A stretch of 64,000 nt of DNA from Segetibacter koreensis DSM 18137 (GCF_000374045.1 NZ_KB893314.1:1-64000), one strand, 5' to 3'. Positions 8,713 to 16,815 are shown, counted from the stretch's first letter. Numbers and translations are program-made. The notes: generated by a model not told the origin, from the letters alone.

Positions 8713-9111
8713 CTAACTTTTTTGCCGGGCTTTCATTTTCCACTCATCGAGAAGCTCTTTTTCAGTTTTGAGAGGCGGGTTTGTGTCTGTTTTTTTTATG
8801 AAAATGGTAATGTTCTTTTTTATCTCAGCCTGTTGTTTTAATGTAGCTGTTATAACTACAGAGTCAAGTTTATACGAACTGTCAATAATTAGGCTGTTAC
8901 CGTCCCACTTGCCTGCAGAGCTCGTAAACGTAACTTCATCGCTCATCAGTGGAATATAACTGCCGTCGGTGCGTTTACCATCAACGTTTATGTAATTGTA
9001 AACGCCTTTTTTGAGGCTATCGGTATAAAGGTTAAATGATATGCTTTCCACCTTTTGGGCAACGGCCGTAAAAGCAAATAACACAAAGAATATAAAAAAT
9101 AGTTTTTTCAT
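8713..9111 (-). CDS. Small secreted protein of unknown function, paired with T9SS plug gene
   Basis: A 132-residue protein with a clear signal peptide (MKKLFFIFFVLFAFTAVAQ). The mature part has alternating hydrophobic residues and Asp/Ser/Gly turns (GSYIPLMSDEVTFTSSAG, LDSVVITATLKQQ), which suggests an Ig-like beta-sandwich, then a charged helical C-terminus (TEKELLDEWKMKARQK). I do not recognise the family. The gene starts 4 bases after the stop codon of the T9SS plug gene in the same direction, so the two proteins are made together and could act together in the periplasm. Confidence 0.75.
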   Translation of the reverse strand: MKKLFFIFFVLFAFTAVAQKVESISFNLYTDSLKKGVYNYINVDGKRTDGSYIPLMSDEVTFTSSAGKWDGNSLIIDSSYKLDSVVITATLKQQAEIKKNITIFIKKTDTNPPLKTEKELLDEWKMKARQKS

Positions 9112-9115
9112 TTTT

Positions 9116-10399
9116 TTAAAATCCTACCCGGCGGCTGTTAAGCGAATTGATGTTGGATACCCCTATCAATTCGTCATGCCTTCCCGATAATGAACGGTAA
9201 TATACCAATACAGTATATTCATTTTCGCTTTCCCAATAATCGCCTTCTGTTTGTTCTGTCAAAGGTTCACTATTTGGATTGTGCAGATCTTTTGTAACAT
9301 AGATATAGGAGTAGTAGCCTTGTTTTAGATATAGTGTTTTTTCGTACACTCCTTTATCTGCGTTATAGGTCATGGCACTGGTATCATCAAGATTGTATTT
9401 ATTCATCTCCCCTACCACAAAAACTTTTTTGTCAGCAAAAGGCTGGTTGCCTTTAGGGACAAAAGTAAAATGAACATTAGCATAGTCAGATTGCCACCAT
9501 GGATTAGAAACTTCAGTAGACTCCACGTAATAAAAACCATTGTAGTCCACAAATTTCAGGTACCGAGCCTGGGTTCTTTCTCCATCAGGCTTTAGATAAA
9601 TATGAATGTTGCTGGGTGCGTATTCAGCCCTGTCAACCCGCTCTGTTTGTAAACGAAAACTGCGAAGGTCGGCCCAGCGAAATTCTCTTCCAGCAGGAAA
9701 AACCAAAACGTTTTCATTATTAAACTCCATCATATTGTTTCTGATGAATGTTGGGGGAATATTCATTTTTGCATTATCCCACCGGTAATTTTGCAACACC
9801 ACAGCTTTAATCTGTTGTATAGGATTTACAACATTTAACTGTCCTTTATTTACCTGGAACTGCACTTTCTGATGCGTCTTGAACAGTTCTGCATTAAATG
9901 GCTGCGTTATTGATAACCCTACTTCTGCCTGCTTATCATACACTAACAGACGACGGGTAAAAGCAAGTTTGCTGGTATCGCCATCTAAAAAAATTTTTAA
10001 CAAATAATTGCCACTTTTAGAGGGAGCACAATTTCGGTCGGGAAGTATGGCCTGGTAATGAACATATTTTGTCTGTGATATGGAGGAGAGCCTGTACTGG
10101 TTGAGGCGTACCTCGCTAAAGCCTTTTAAATAATCGAAAGTGCTTAGGTTAACAGGCGACCAGTCAGCGTTGCAAAGTTGAAAAGTATAAAAATAATTTT
10201 TTACCCGTCCATCAAGGTCATCAAAATGAAGTTCAAGCAGGTCGCCGCTGTTGAGAGCGATGATAGGATAACCGAGTTGGTTTCCCTGCATAAAGAGCTT
10301 CACACCGTGTATATTATGCATATACGTAACATCCGGACTTTGTCCGTAACAGATTACAGAAACAGTAAGAGCAAGCCAAAAAGATAATAATCGGATCAT
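9116..10399 (-). CDS. Type IX secretion system plug protein (DUF5103)
   Basis: A 427-residue exported protein with an N-terminal signal peptide (about residues 1-20, ending CYGQ). The sequence matches the DUF5103/T9SS plug family known from Bacteroidota, with GDLLELHFDDLDG, FQLCNADWSPV and a C-terminal domain containing FVPKGNQPFADKKVFVVGEMNKYN. In type IX secretion the plug closes the periplasmic side of the giant SprA translocon pore when no cargo is engaged. Its presence implies that the cell secretes cargo by this route. Other T9SS genes are not in the window, as is usual because they are scattered. Confidence 0.88.
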   Translation of the reverse strand: MIRLLSFWLALTVSVICYGQSPDVTYMHNIHGVKLFMQGNQLGYPIIALNSGDLLELHFDDLDGRVKNYFYTFQLCNADWSPVNLSTFDYLKGFSEVRLNQYRLSSISQTKYVHYQAILPDRNCAPSKSGNYLLKIFLDGDTSKLAFTRRLLVYDKQAEVGLSITQPFNAELFKTHQKVQFQVNKGQLNVVNPIQQIKAVVLQNYRWDNAKMNIPPTFIRNNMMEFNNENVLVFPAGREFRWADLRSFRLQTERVDRAEYAPSNIHIYLKPDGERTQARYLKFVDYNGFYYVESTEVSNPWWQSDYANVHFTFVPKGNQPFADKKVFVVGEMNKYNLDDTSAMTYNADKGVYEKTLYLKQGYYSYIYVTKDLHNPNSEPLTEQTEGDYWESENEYTVLVYYRSLSGRHDELIGVSNINSLNSRRVGF

Positions 10400-10437
10400 G
10401 CAAAAAGATTATGAATACTCTAACCTACAACATATAA

Positions 10438-11736
10438 ATGATTTTGTTGCATTCATTTCATCAATGTAGTTTTGGCAATAATCTAAAATCATGCCGATTG
10501 AACGTTCCAGTTTTTATAGCCACACGCATTGCCTTTAACTCACAACAATCCTTTTCCCGTTTTATTATCAGGCTTGCCATAACTGCAACTGCAGTAAGTG
10601 TAGCTGCCATGATTCTCACACTTGCTTTTGTAAATGGCTTCCAGGAAACAGTGAGCCAAAAAGTGTTTAGTTTCTGGGGGCATTTGCGCTTGCAGCAGTA
10701 TGAGCCGAGTAAAGCGTTGGTGGCAGAAGAAAGTCCGTTGACAAAAAATGATTCGATAATAAATGGACTTAAAAAGCTACGCGACATAGAAACCATACAG
10801 CCTTTTGCAACAAAAAGTGCAGTACTGCAGCAGCAAACGAACATTGAGGGAATTTTGTTTAAAGGGGTAGAGAAAACGTACAATTTTGCCAACTTAAAAA
10901 ACTTTTTACGCCAGGGACGGTGGCCGTCTTTTTCTGATACATTATATAGTCATGATATTGCAGTATCTGCGGCAATAGCTGACCAGCTACAAATAAAATT
11001 AAATGATAGTATTAAGATACATTTTATAGATGCTGCGGGGGGAAAAAGCAGTTTCAGAAGATTGAAGGTTAGTGGGATCTTTAAGACAGGTATTGAAGAA
11101 TATGACAACCTTTTTGCCATTGGCGACCTGCGGCTTATACAAAGATTAAACAATTGGCAACCGGAAGAAATTGGTGGATATGAAGTATTTCTCCATAATT
11201 ACAAAATGATGGACAGCGTTAACGGAACGATTCTAAACAGCGATCTTATACCGCCAAACTGGACCAGCAAAACAGTAAGAGAAGTCTATCCCAATATTTT
11301 TGATTGGTTGGGGATACAGGACGTAAACCGGAACGTCATATTTATTGTGATGGCTGTTGTTGCCATTATAAACCTGGTTACGTGCCTGCTCATCCTGGTG
11401 CTGGAAAGAACAAGAATGGTTGGTATTTTAAAAGCCATTGGCAGCAGCGATGCCATTATTCAAAAAATATTTTTGTTTAATGCTACTTACATAACACTTA
11501 TAGGCGCTGGGGCGGGTTTTATATTTGGTGTGGGGCTATGTCTTCTGCAACAAAAAACAGGCTTCATCACTCTAAATGAGTCGGCTTATTACGTATCTGT
11601 CGCCCCGGTAAAATTAATTTGGTGGCAAGTGGCAGCCGTATGTGGAGGAACTGTTGTGGTTTGTTTTCTTTCATTAATACTTCCTACACTAATAGTTAAA
11701 AGCGTGCAGCCCGTAAAAGCTATACAGTTTAGATAA
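10438..11736 (+). CDS. LolC/LolE-like ABC permease (FtsX domain)
   Basis: Up to 432 residues with the LolCE/FtsX plan: a membrane helix around residues 45-70, a periplasmic domain with DSIKIHFIDAAGG and VSGIFKTGIEEYDN, then helices at about 298-325 (VIFIVMAVVAIINLVTCLLI), 350-375 and 395-420. The FtsX signature LERTRMVGILKAIGSSD is present. LolCDE extracts lipoproteins from the inner membrane, and Bacteroidota carry such stand-alone permeases that pair with LolD-type ATPases. The start is uncertain: the ATG at 10438 adds about 20 non-conserved residues, while an in-frame TTG at 10498 gives LNVPVFIATRIAF, which looks like the usual family N-terminus. No ATPase gene is adjacent. Confidence 0.87.
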   Translation: MILLHSFHQCSFGNNLKSCRLNVPVFIATRIAFNSQQSFSRFIIRLAITATAVSVAAMILTLAFVNGFQETVSQKVFSFWGHLRLQQYEPSKALVAEESPLTKNDSIINGLKKLRDIETIQPFATKSAVLQQQTNIEGILFKGVEKTYNFANLKNFLRQGRWPSFSDTLYSHDIAVSAAIADQLQIKLNDSIKIHFIDAAGGKSSFRRLKVSGIFKTGIEEYDNLFAIGDLRLIQRLNNWQPEEIGGYEVFLHNYKMMDSVNGTILNSDLIPPNWTSKTVREVYPNIFDWLGIQDVNRNVIFIVMAVVAIINLVTCLLILVLERTRMVGILKAIGSSDAIIQKIFLFNATYITLIGAGAGFIFGVGLCLLQQKTGFITLNESAYYVSVAPVKLIWWQVAAVCGGTVVVCFLSLILPTLIVKSVQPVKAIQFR

Positions 11737-11803
11737 TGTCTCAACGGCTAGTGAGAGCAAATCAACATAAACCAGCATTTATTGCTTTTACAATTATAAA
11801 CAC

Positions 11804-12604
11804 ATGCTAAAGAAAACCCATTCAATGAAATATATTTACTACTGCCTCTTTTTATGCATTTTCCAGTCTGTATCAGCACAGCCGGCACAATATACAGTTG
11901 CCAACGCGCATTCACACAATGATTATGAACAGGCTGATCCCTTTTGGGCTGCCTATAATGCCGGGTTCGGATCTATTGAGGCTGATATTTTTTTACGGGA
12001 AGGCCAGCTTCTTGTAGCGCATGAAGAAAAAGAACTTGTATATAAAAGATCATTGGAAGATCTATATTTAAAACCGCTGCAGTCATGTATAGAAAAGCAA
12101 AAAGGTTTTGTTTATAATGATACAACAAAACAACTGCAGTTATTGATAGATATCAAGACCGATTCTATCGCCACATTAAATAAACTCATTACGGTTCTGC
12201 AACAATATCCCACATTAATTAACAACCCTTCATTAAAAATAGTTATTACGGGTGGCCGGCCGGTTCCCGATAAATTTCCCACATATCCTCCTTACATACT
12301 TTTTGACGGAAACGTTGGCACTCGGTATAGCCAGGCATCACTTGATAAAATAGCTATGTTGAGTTCCAGCTTCAAAAATTACTCACAATGGAATGGAACA
12401 GGCAGTATCACAAAAAAGGAAAAAGCATTGTTAAAAGCTGAAATCGATAACGCTCATGCTTTGCATAAGCCGGTCAGGTTTTGGGAAGCACCTGATACAA
12501 CAAATGCATGGTATCAGCTGATGCGTTTACAAATAGATTTTATTAATACAGATCATATTAACCAACTTGCAGCTTTTTTAAACAAGTACAGCAAAACGAG
12601 ATAA
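11804..12604 (+). CDS. Secreted PI-PLC/glycerophosphodiesterase-like phosphodiesterase
   Basis: A 266-residue exported protein; the signal peptide ends VSAQ, and an in-frame ATG at 11825 gives a more compact one. The fold family is the PLC-like TIM-barrel phosphodiesterases. The N-terminal motif ANAHSHNDYEQ supplies the first catalytic His, and GFGSIEADIFLREGQLLVAHE gives the Glu-x-Asp metal pair and a second His. Strands continue with LLIDIKTD, KIVITGGRPVP and PVRFWEAPDT. It would cleave a phosphodiester, possibly in a phospholipid head group, in the periplasm or outside the cell; the real substrate is unknown. It stands alone behind the permease gene and ends before a hairpin terminator. 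Confidence 0.82.
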   Translation: MLKKTHSMKYIYYCLFLCIFQSVSAQPAQYTVANAHSHNDYEQADPFWAAYNAGFGSIEADIFLREGQLLVAHEEKELVYKRSLEDLYLKPLQSCIEKQKGFVYNDTTKQLQLLIDIKTDSIATLNKLITVLQQYPTLINNPSLKIVITGGRPVPDKFPTYPPYILFDGNVGTRYSQASLDKIAMLSSSFKNYSQWNGTGSITKKEKALLKAEIDNAHALHKPVRFWEAPDTTNAWYQLMRLQIDFINTDHINQLAAFLNKYSKTR

Positions 12605-12717
12605 GCCTCGTTGTCTAAAAATAAGTCTTCCTGTGTTTTTACAGTGGTTGTACATTCACTACTTTTTATTATTTGTTACATAGTTAATTAGGGAAAACAA
12701 ATCATATGTTTACAAGT

Positions 12718-12756
12718 GGAGACATTGTATAAATCTACAATATCTCCTCACTTTTT
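12718..12756 (+). terminator. Intrinsic terminator candidate after PLC-like gene
   Basis: GGAGACATTGTA (12718-12729) pairs with TACAATATCTCC (12736-12747) around a 6-base loop with one mismatch, and a run of T follows (12752-12756). It lies about 110 bases downstream of the stop codon at 12604. Confidence 0.5.
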
Positions 12757-12850
12757 ACTCTTATTTCCACAAAAAGCGCTGGCAGGAATATTGGATTGGT
12801 GAAGATGTTTATCAAAACCAGTAACAATTTTAATTACTAAAAAAAGACAC

Positions 12851-13171
12851 ATGAAGAAAGTAATTTTTGGAAGCGCTTTAGTTTTAGCTTTGGCATCGTG
12901 TGGTGGCTCGGGCGATAATAGCACGAGCACTACTGACAGTACAACAAATAGTTCTGAAAGTATGAGTAGCGGTAGCGCATCAGTAAGCGGAACAGCTGCC
13001 GATACAGGTTCTATGATGTCAGATTCTTTGGGAACAACTGGCAGCAGCTCAGGAGCTGCTGGAGTAAATGGTAGTGGTAGTGGTGCAGGAGCGAGTAGTT
13101 CTGGAGCTTCAGGTACCAGCGGTAGTGGTACAGGCACTAGTGGAAGCGGTGGAAGTTCAAGCCGTCCTTAA
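12851..13171 (+). CDS. Ser/Gly/Thr-rich low-complexity lipoprotein
   Basis: A 106-residue protein with a textbook lipoprotein signal peptide: MKKVIFGSALVLALASC with the lipidation cysteine at position 17, then GGSGDN. After it the sequence is almost entirely Ser, Gly, Thr and Ala with a few Asp and Met, without any predicted fold. Such tails are usually disordered linkers or spacers on the cell surface. I do not recognise a function. The opposite strand carries a long Pro/Leu-rich frame (12748-13137), which is a composition artefact of this low-complexity gene. Confidence 0.75.
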   Translation: MKKVIFGSALVLALASCGGSGDNSTSTTDSTTNSSESMSSGSASVSGTAADTGSMMSDSLGTTGSSSGAAGVNGSGSGAGASSSGASGTSGSGTGTSGSGGSSSRP

Positions 13172-13194
13172 TGGCGATCTAGATACATTGCGAT

Positions 13195-13237
13195 AAAGAT
13201 TAAAAGCTATTTTCTTAGAAAATAGCTTTTAATCTTT
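13195..13237 (+). terminator. Perfect 19-bp hairpin terminator
   Basis: AAAGATTAAAAGCTATTTT (13195-13213) and AAAATAGCTTTTAATCTTT (13219-13237) are perfect inverted repeats with a 5-base loop (CTTAG). The hairpin lies 24 bases after the lipoprotein stop codon. The stem is AT-rich and it could work in both directions. Confidence 0.7.
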
Positions 13238-13430
13238 ATATGACTTCCTTGTCTTATTTAAGAAATTACTTATTACAATTCTTTTTATGGTATCTTTTTA
13301 GTCCTTTACACTGTCATTTTCTTAGGTAACTTGATTTTTAAAAATACTTATATTCGAGAATGCAATTTTTAAAACAGGAAAGTGTTTTAATTTTTATAGA
13401 CATTAATGAATACAAAATGTTGTCAGCTAG

Positions 13431-13438
13431 TACATTTG
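13431..13438 (+). promoter_or_regulatory. Bacteroidota -7 promoter element (near-leaderless)
   Basis: TACATTTG fits the Bacteroidota -7 consensus TAnnTTTG exactly and ends 7 bases before the ATG of the acetyltransferase gene. If used, transcription would begin at or within a few bases of the start codon, giving a leaderless or nearly leaderless mRNA. No clear -33 TTTG is seen at the expected distance. Confidence 0.45.
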
Positions 13439-13445
13439 CACGGGC

Positions 13446-13934
13446 ATGAAAAATAATATTATTATTAGAAAGATTGATTTGAACGACAACCAGGAGCTTG
13501 CATCAATTGTGAGAACGGCTCTTGCTGAGTTTGGTGCCGATAAGCCCGGGACTGTATATTACGATAATACAACTGATCATCTGTATGAGCTTTTTCAACA
13601 ACCGGGAAGCTTATATTATGTAGCTCAACGCGGTGAGAAACTACTTGGAGGAGCCGGCATATTTCCTTCTGATGGCTTACCTGTAAAAACATGTGAACTG
13701 GTGAAAATGTATTTGCGCGCGGAAGCACGAGGACAGGGCTTAGGTAAATTATTAATAGAAAAATGTCTTGAATTTGCAAGGATGTATGGTTATGAACAAG
13801 TGTATATAGAAACAATGCCGGAACTAAGCAAAGCGGTTAGTATTTACGAAAAATTCGGATTTAAATATTTAAAAGGTCCTATAGGAAATACGGGCCATTT
13901 TGGATGCGATGTATGGATGCTAAAGAAGCTGTAA
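13446..13934 (+). CDS. GNAT-family N-acetyltransferase
   Basis: A 162-residue single-domain GNAT protein. The acetyl-CoA pyrophosphate loop is visible as LRAEARGQGLGKLLIEKCLEF (residues about 91-111, R-x-x-G-x-G/A type), preceded by the strand CELVKMYL and followed by YEQVYIETMPELSKAVSIYEKFGF, which is the usual C-terminal strand and helix. It would transfer an acetyl group from acetyl-CoA to an amine; substrate unknown. The family includes small cytoplasmic enzymes that modify amino acids, polyamines or protein N-termini. It is monocistronic and converges on the SprT-like gene. Confidence 0.88.
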   Translation: MKNNIIIRKIDLNDNQELASIVRTALAEFGADKPGTVYYDNTTDHLYELFQQPGSLYYVAQRGEKLLGGAGIFPSDGLPVKTCELVKMYLRAEARGQGLGKLLIEKCLEFARMYGYEQVYIETMPELSKAVSIYEKFGFKYLKGPIGNTGHFGCDVWMLKKL

Positions 13935-14020
13935 AGGAGTGGCTAAAAAGCATAAAGTAAAGACTTTACATAAAATCATTGAAATGCTAGGTGCCGCAAA
14001 AATTATTGTTTTGCTTATTA

Positions 14021-14656
14021 CTATCCGGTATCAGTTATCTCCACTAATTCTACTTCAAATACGGGGCTGAATAAATACACTTTTTTTGTTCCCACTTCTT
14101 CACATCGGTATCTTTTCCGCAGTCTTTCTCCTTTTTTAAAAGTTCTGCCATCTTTCATTCTAAATACTGCATAAGCCGGTATTTCTTCTACCAGCATCTG
14201 ACCTTCATTTCTCGGGTCATACCTTCTTAAAACCCTCATCAGGCTTTCTTCTGCACAACTGCTTGCGCCGGGATTATGCAAAGTTGCTAAAAGCTCCCTT
14301 TCAATATCAGCCGGAAAGATTTTTGTTTGAATAAACTGCGCAAGCAACTGTCCAAAAAGCGTTTTCCACTCACGACCGTGCGATTGCACCCGGTTTGCAT
14401 ACTTTTCGAAAGTAAGCAGGTGAGCAAGCTCGTGCAGCAGGGTTATTAGGAATGAATACGCATTTAAATTTCCATTTACACTTATGCGATGGTTACGGCT
14501 ATTATGTGCATTTCTATAATCACCTAAAATTGATTTACGCTCACGTGCTATAGTAAGGTGCACTTTATACTGCTGCAAATAAGCAGCTACCGGAAGAAAA
14601 GTACCAGCTGGCAAATATTCAGCTAAAGCCTGCAAAGGATGCTCAGTTTTTGACAT
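14021..14656 (-). CDS. SprT-like zinc metalloprotein
   Basis: A 211-residue SprT-domain protein. The zinc motif HELAH sits at residues 75-79 inside LLHELAHLLTFEKYANRVQSH, with a further His about 16 residues later (QSHGREWK) as the expected third ligand. This matches the catalytic core of SprT/Spartan-type proteases. A C-terminal segment with MLVEEIPAYAVFRMKDGRTF and a basic stretch (KKGERLRKRYRCEEVGTKK) could bind nucleic acid; that is inference. Spartan relatives degrade DNA-protein crosslinks in eukaryotes, while bacterial SprT function is poorly known. Its start overlaps the end of the upstream gene by 14 bases, so translation is probably coupled. Confidence 0.87.
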   Translation of the reverse strand: MSKTEHPLQALAEYLPAGTFLPVAAYLQQYKVHLTIARERKSILGDYRNAHNSRNHRISVNGNLNAYSFLITLLHELAHLLTFEKYANRVQSHGREWKTLFGQLLAQFIQTKIFPADIERELLATLHNPGASSCAEESLMRVLRRYDPRNEGQMLVEEIPAYAVFRMKDGRTFKKGERLRKRYRCEEVGTKKVYLFSPVFEVELVEITDTG

Positions 14657-15041
14657 TCTTTCTAGCGTTGCTTTGTTTCATTATAACTGAAAGTTCAACA
14701 AAAGTATATAGAAGATACAAACCCATAGAAGCAAATAAAGCAGGTTTATTTAAGTTTTTACCTGAAGCCAGAATGTAGATAAAAGCTGCGCCGGCGCAGG
14801 CAAACAATTTAATTAAGATAGCTCCATAAGCATTTCTTAAAAAAGCATTTGTATCTGCAGCATTTATTCCTTTACTTAAAAAATGGATGGAAACAGTAGT
14901 GATAATGTAAACAAATAAATTTCCTCCACTCAGTACCTGCCAGTCAAATCCGTGAGACTGAAGAAACTGCCTGAGTATGAATATTAAAGCTGCAATAATT
15001 AAAAAAACAACAACAAGGGGAATAATACTTTTATTGAACAT
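14643..15041 (-). CDS. Small membrane protein next to AtpZ (AtpI-like position)
   Basis: A 132-residue protein with four likely membrane helices: about residues 7-24 (IIPLVVVFLIIAALIFIL), 42-58, 70-92 and 100-120. It has no motif I recognise. The gene follows atpZ by 2 bases. In many Bacteroidota a protein of this size and topology sits between AtpZ and the ATP synthase a subunit, so an AtpI-like role in c-ring assembly or ion supply is a reasonable guess from position. Here the next gene is a SprT-like protein instead of atpB. Confidence 0.65.
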   Translation of the reverse strand: MFNKSIIPLVVVFLIIAALIFILRQFLQSHGFDWQVLSGGNLFVYIITTVSIHFLSKGINAADTNAFLRNAYGAILIKLFACAGAAFIYILASGKNLNKPALFASMGLYLLYTFVELSVIMKQSNARKNVKN

Positions 15042-15043
15042 TT

Positions 15044-15256
15044 TTACTTTTTAGAGGTATCCTTAATAACTTGCCAAATTATCACAACCAATACCAATAA
15101 AGGTAATATCCAAACCAGTAAAGGTGTTGAAAAGGAAAGCCACTTATCTAACTTCATGCCTGCAAATACAGCAAGAGCAAGGCTTAGCATTATCTGGGTG
15201 GCCAGGCCAAGGTACTTTAGCAAGAGTTGGTCATTTCCTTTTGGCGCTTTTTCCAT
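15044..15256 (-). CDS. AtpZ/AtpI-family protein
   Basis: A 70-residue protein with two membrane helices joined by the signature AVFAGMKLDKWLSF. This matches the AtpZ/AtpI family, small membrane proteins encoded before ATP synthase genes and linked to c-ring assembly or magnesium and calcium transport. The second helix (LLVWILPLLVLVVIIWQVI) is followed by a short basic tail. No F1Fo genes are present within the window, so the pair AtpZ plus downstream membrane protein has been separated from them or acts on its own. Confidence 0.8.
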   Translation of the reverse strand: MEKAPKGNDQLLLKYLGLATQIMLSLALAVFAGMKLDKWLSFSTPLLVWILPLLVLVVIIWQVIKDTSKK

Positions 15257-15345
15257 GCTTATGATTTAGTCATAGGTGTGAATGATTTCTCTATTAATTA
15301 ATATATGAATAATACAAAAACTTTACCTTTTTGCACACTTCGTTG

Positions 15346-15353
15346 CAAATATA
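15346..15353 (-). promoter_or_regulatory. Bacteroidota -7 element candidate for atpZ operon
   Basis: On the minus strand this reads TATATTTG, a match to TAnnTTTG, about 90 bases upstream of the AtpZ start codon. No matching -33 TTTG is visible, so the call rests on the -7 box and its place only. Confidence 0.3.
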
Positions 15354-15391
15354 GAGATAGAAAGGGTTTGATTAATATGTTACAGCTACCT

Positions 15392-16309
15392 CTAATCTTG
15401 ACTATGCCTCAGTCCTTCAGCTACTTTAAATATATGAATGATATAGGGAAACAAAGCGTCCATTGTTTCTTCAGCGCCACGCGTTGATCCTGGCAATGTA
15501 AGAACCAATGTATTTTTTATAAATCCTGAAACCCCGCGAGATAACATCGCGTATGGCGTGCGCTCCTGTCCATAGCTACGGGCTGCTTCCATAATTCCCG
15601 GGATGTTTCTTTCTATCAGCACCTCAATGGCCTCAGGCGTTACATCCCGCTTTGATAAACCTGTACCTCCTGTAAAAATAACCAGGCCAAAACCTTCTTC
15701 GCTCAATTGCTTTACTGTCGTTTGTATAACATCAAATTCGTCTGGAATAATCTTATAAACTGAAGCATTTAACCCACTTTGCTCCATTTTTTTAATAACA
15801 GCTTTTCCCGCAAAATCCTGCTTAGAACCAGCCGCAACACTGTCCGAGCATACAATTACTGCACATTTTATTGCATGAGGTGGAAAATCTTTAAAATCTG
15901 ATTTTCCACCTTTTTTGCTTTCTAATTTTATGGTTGATATTTCTACGGCTTTATCAATCGGTTTTAGCATGTCATACATTGTTAATGCTGTTATTGAAGC
16001 ACCATGCATAGCTTCAACCTCTACCCCTGTGCGGTAAATGGTGTGCACTTCTACAGAGATGATGATATTAAGACCATCTATGTCATGTTTTATTGCGGTA
16101 TACTCGACCGGCAAGGGATGACAATCGGGAATAACATCGCTTGTTTTCTTTACCGCCAACAGCCCGGCAGCTCGCGAAAACTCAAAAACATCGCCTTTTG
16201 GCACCTGCCTTTTTTGAATTGCATCTATGGTTTCCTGTTTTGATACTTTTACTATTGCGGTTGCAATTGCTTTGCGTAAACTGCTTACTTTATGTGTTAT
16301 ATCAACCAT
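15392..16309 (-). CDS. moaCB: Bifunctional MoaC-MogA/MoaB molybdenum cofactor protein
   Basis: A fusion of two Moco enzymes in about 305 residues. The N-terminal half is MoaC (cyclic pyranopterin monophosphate synthase accessory step), with MVDITHK at the start, then PDCHPLP and HGASITALTMYDM, which hold conserved active-site residues. The C-terminal half is a MoaB/MogA molybdopterin adenylyltransferase domain, with CSDSVAAGSKQD, FTGGTGLSKRDVTPEAI and the PGS loop in LTLPGSTRGAEE. Start: an ATG at 16348 would add 13 residues encoded inside moaE; the ATG at 16309 gives the canonical MoaC N-terminus and follows the moaE stop with one base between. It is the last gene of the cluster. Confidence 0.93.
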   Translation of the reverse strand: MVDITHKVSSLRKAIATAIVKVSKQETIDAIQKRQVPKGDVFEFSRAAGLLAVKKTSDVIPDCHPLPVEYTAIKHDIDGLNIIISVEVHTIYRTGVEVEAMHGASITALTMYDMLKPIDKAVEISTIKLESKKGGKSDFKDFPPHAIKCAVIVCSDSVAAGSKQDFAGKAVIKKMEQSGLNASVYKIIPDEFDVIQTTVKQLSEEGFGLVIFTGGTGLSKRDVTPEAIEVLIERNIPGIMEAARSYGQERTPYAMLSRGVSGFIKNTLVLTLPGSTRGAEETMDALFPYIIHIFKVAEGLRHSQD

Positions 16310-16310
16310 G

Positions 16311-16754
16311 TTATTTATTTTCTTTCCATTGATAGCTCTCATCTTCAAGCAATTCCTTGCCCCAAACAGGTAACTCTGCTTTTATTCTTTCCACGGTTTC
16401 TTCGCACGCCTCTATGGCCATTTTACGATGCTTTGATGAAGTGAATACAAATAAACTTAATTCTCCCGCCGCCACTTTACCAAGACTATGATATACATGC
16501 ATACACGTTAAAGCATACTTTGAAAACATATCCTCACGTATTTCCTGCATTTTTTCAAGGGCCATTTCTTCATATGTTGTGTAATCTATTGCGGCAACTT
16601 TTTTATCTCCGATTATATCATCTCTCACTTGTCCAAGAAAAATGCTGTGTGCACCAATATCTGTTTTGGTGCTGTGTTTTTGGATACTGTCCGCGATAAA
16701 ACCTGCAGGAATTGGGCCCTGCATAAATATATTTTTTATTTTTTTGTCTGCCAT
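16311..16754 (-). CDS. moaE: Molybdopterin synthase catalytic subunit MoaE
   Basis: A 147-residue MoaE. Typical pieces are GAHSIFLGQVRDD near the N-terminus, AIDYTTYEEMALEKMQEI, the strand VYHSLGKVAAGELSLFVFTSSKHRKMA with the conserved His and Arg residues, and LPVWGKELLEDESYQWKEN with the conserved Lys at the C-terminus. MoaE binds cyclic pyranopterin monophosphate and, with thiocarboxylated MoaD, makes molybdopterin. It is followed by moaCB with no gap and lies about 130 bases after moeB; that gap holds a copy of the dispersed 16-base repeat. Confidence 0.94.
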   Translation of the reverse strand: MADKKIKNIFMQGPIPAGFIADSIQKHSTKTDIGAHSIFLGQVRDDIIGDKKVAAIDYTTYEEMALEKMQEIREDMFSKYALTCMHVYHSLGKVAAGELSLFVFTSSKHRKMAIEACEETVERIKAELPVWGKELLEDESYQWKENK

Positions 16755-16815
16755 AGTCGTTTGTTATCAACGTTCATATTTTTGGTAACAGGCGATACAA
16801 TTTCTATTAGACACC

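Noticed and set aside
8519-8743. Minus-strand frame of 74 codons downstream of the small secreted protein gene
   Set aside because: It overlaps the end of a gene with a clear signal peptide and has no features of its own.
12748-13137. Minus-strand Pro/Leu/Ala-rich frame of 129 codons
   Set aside because: It is the reverse of a low-complexity Ser/Gly/Thr lipoprotein gene that has a perfect lipobox; no recognisable domain.
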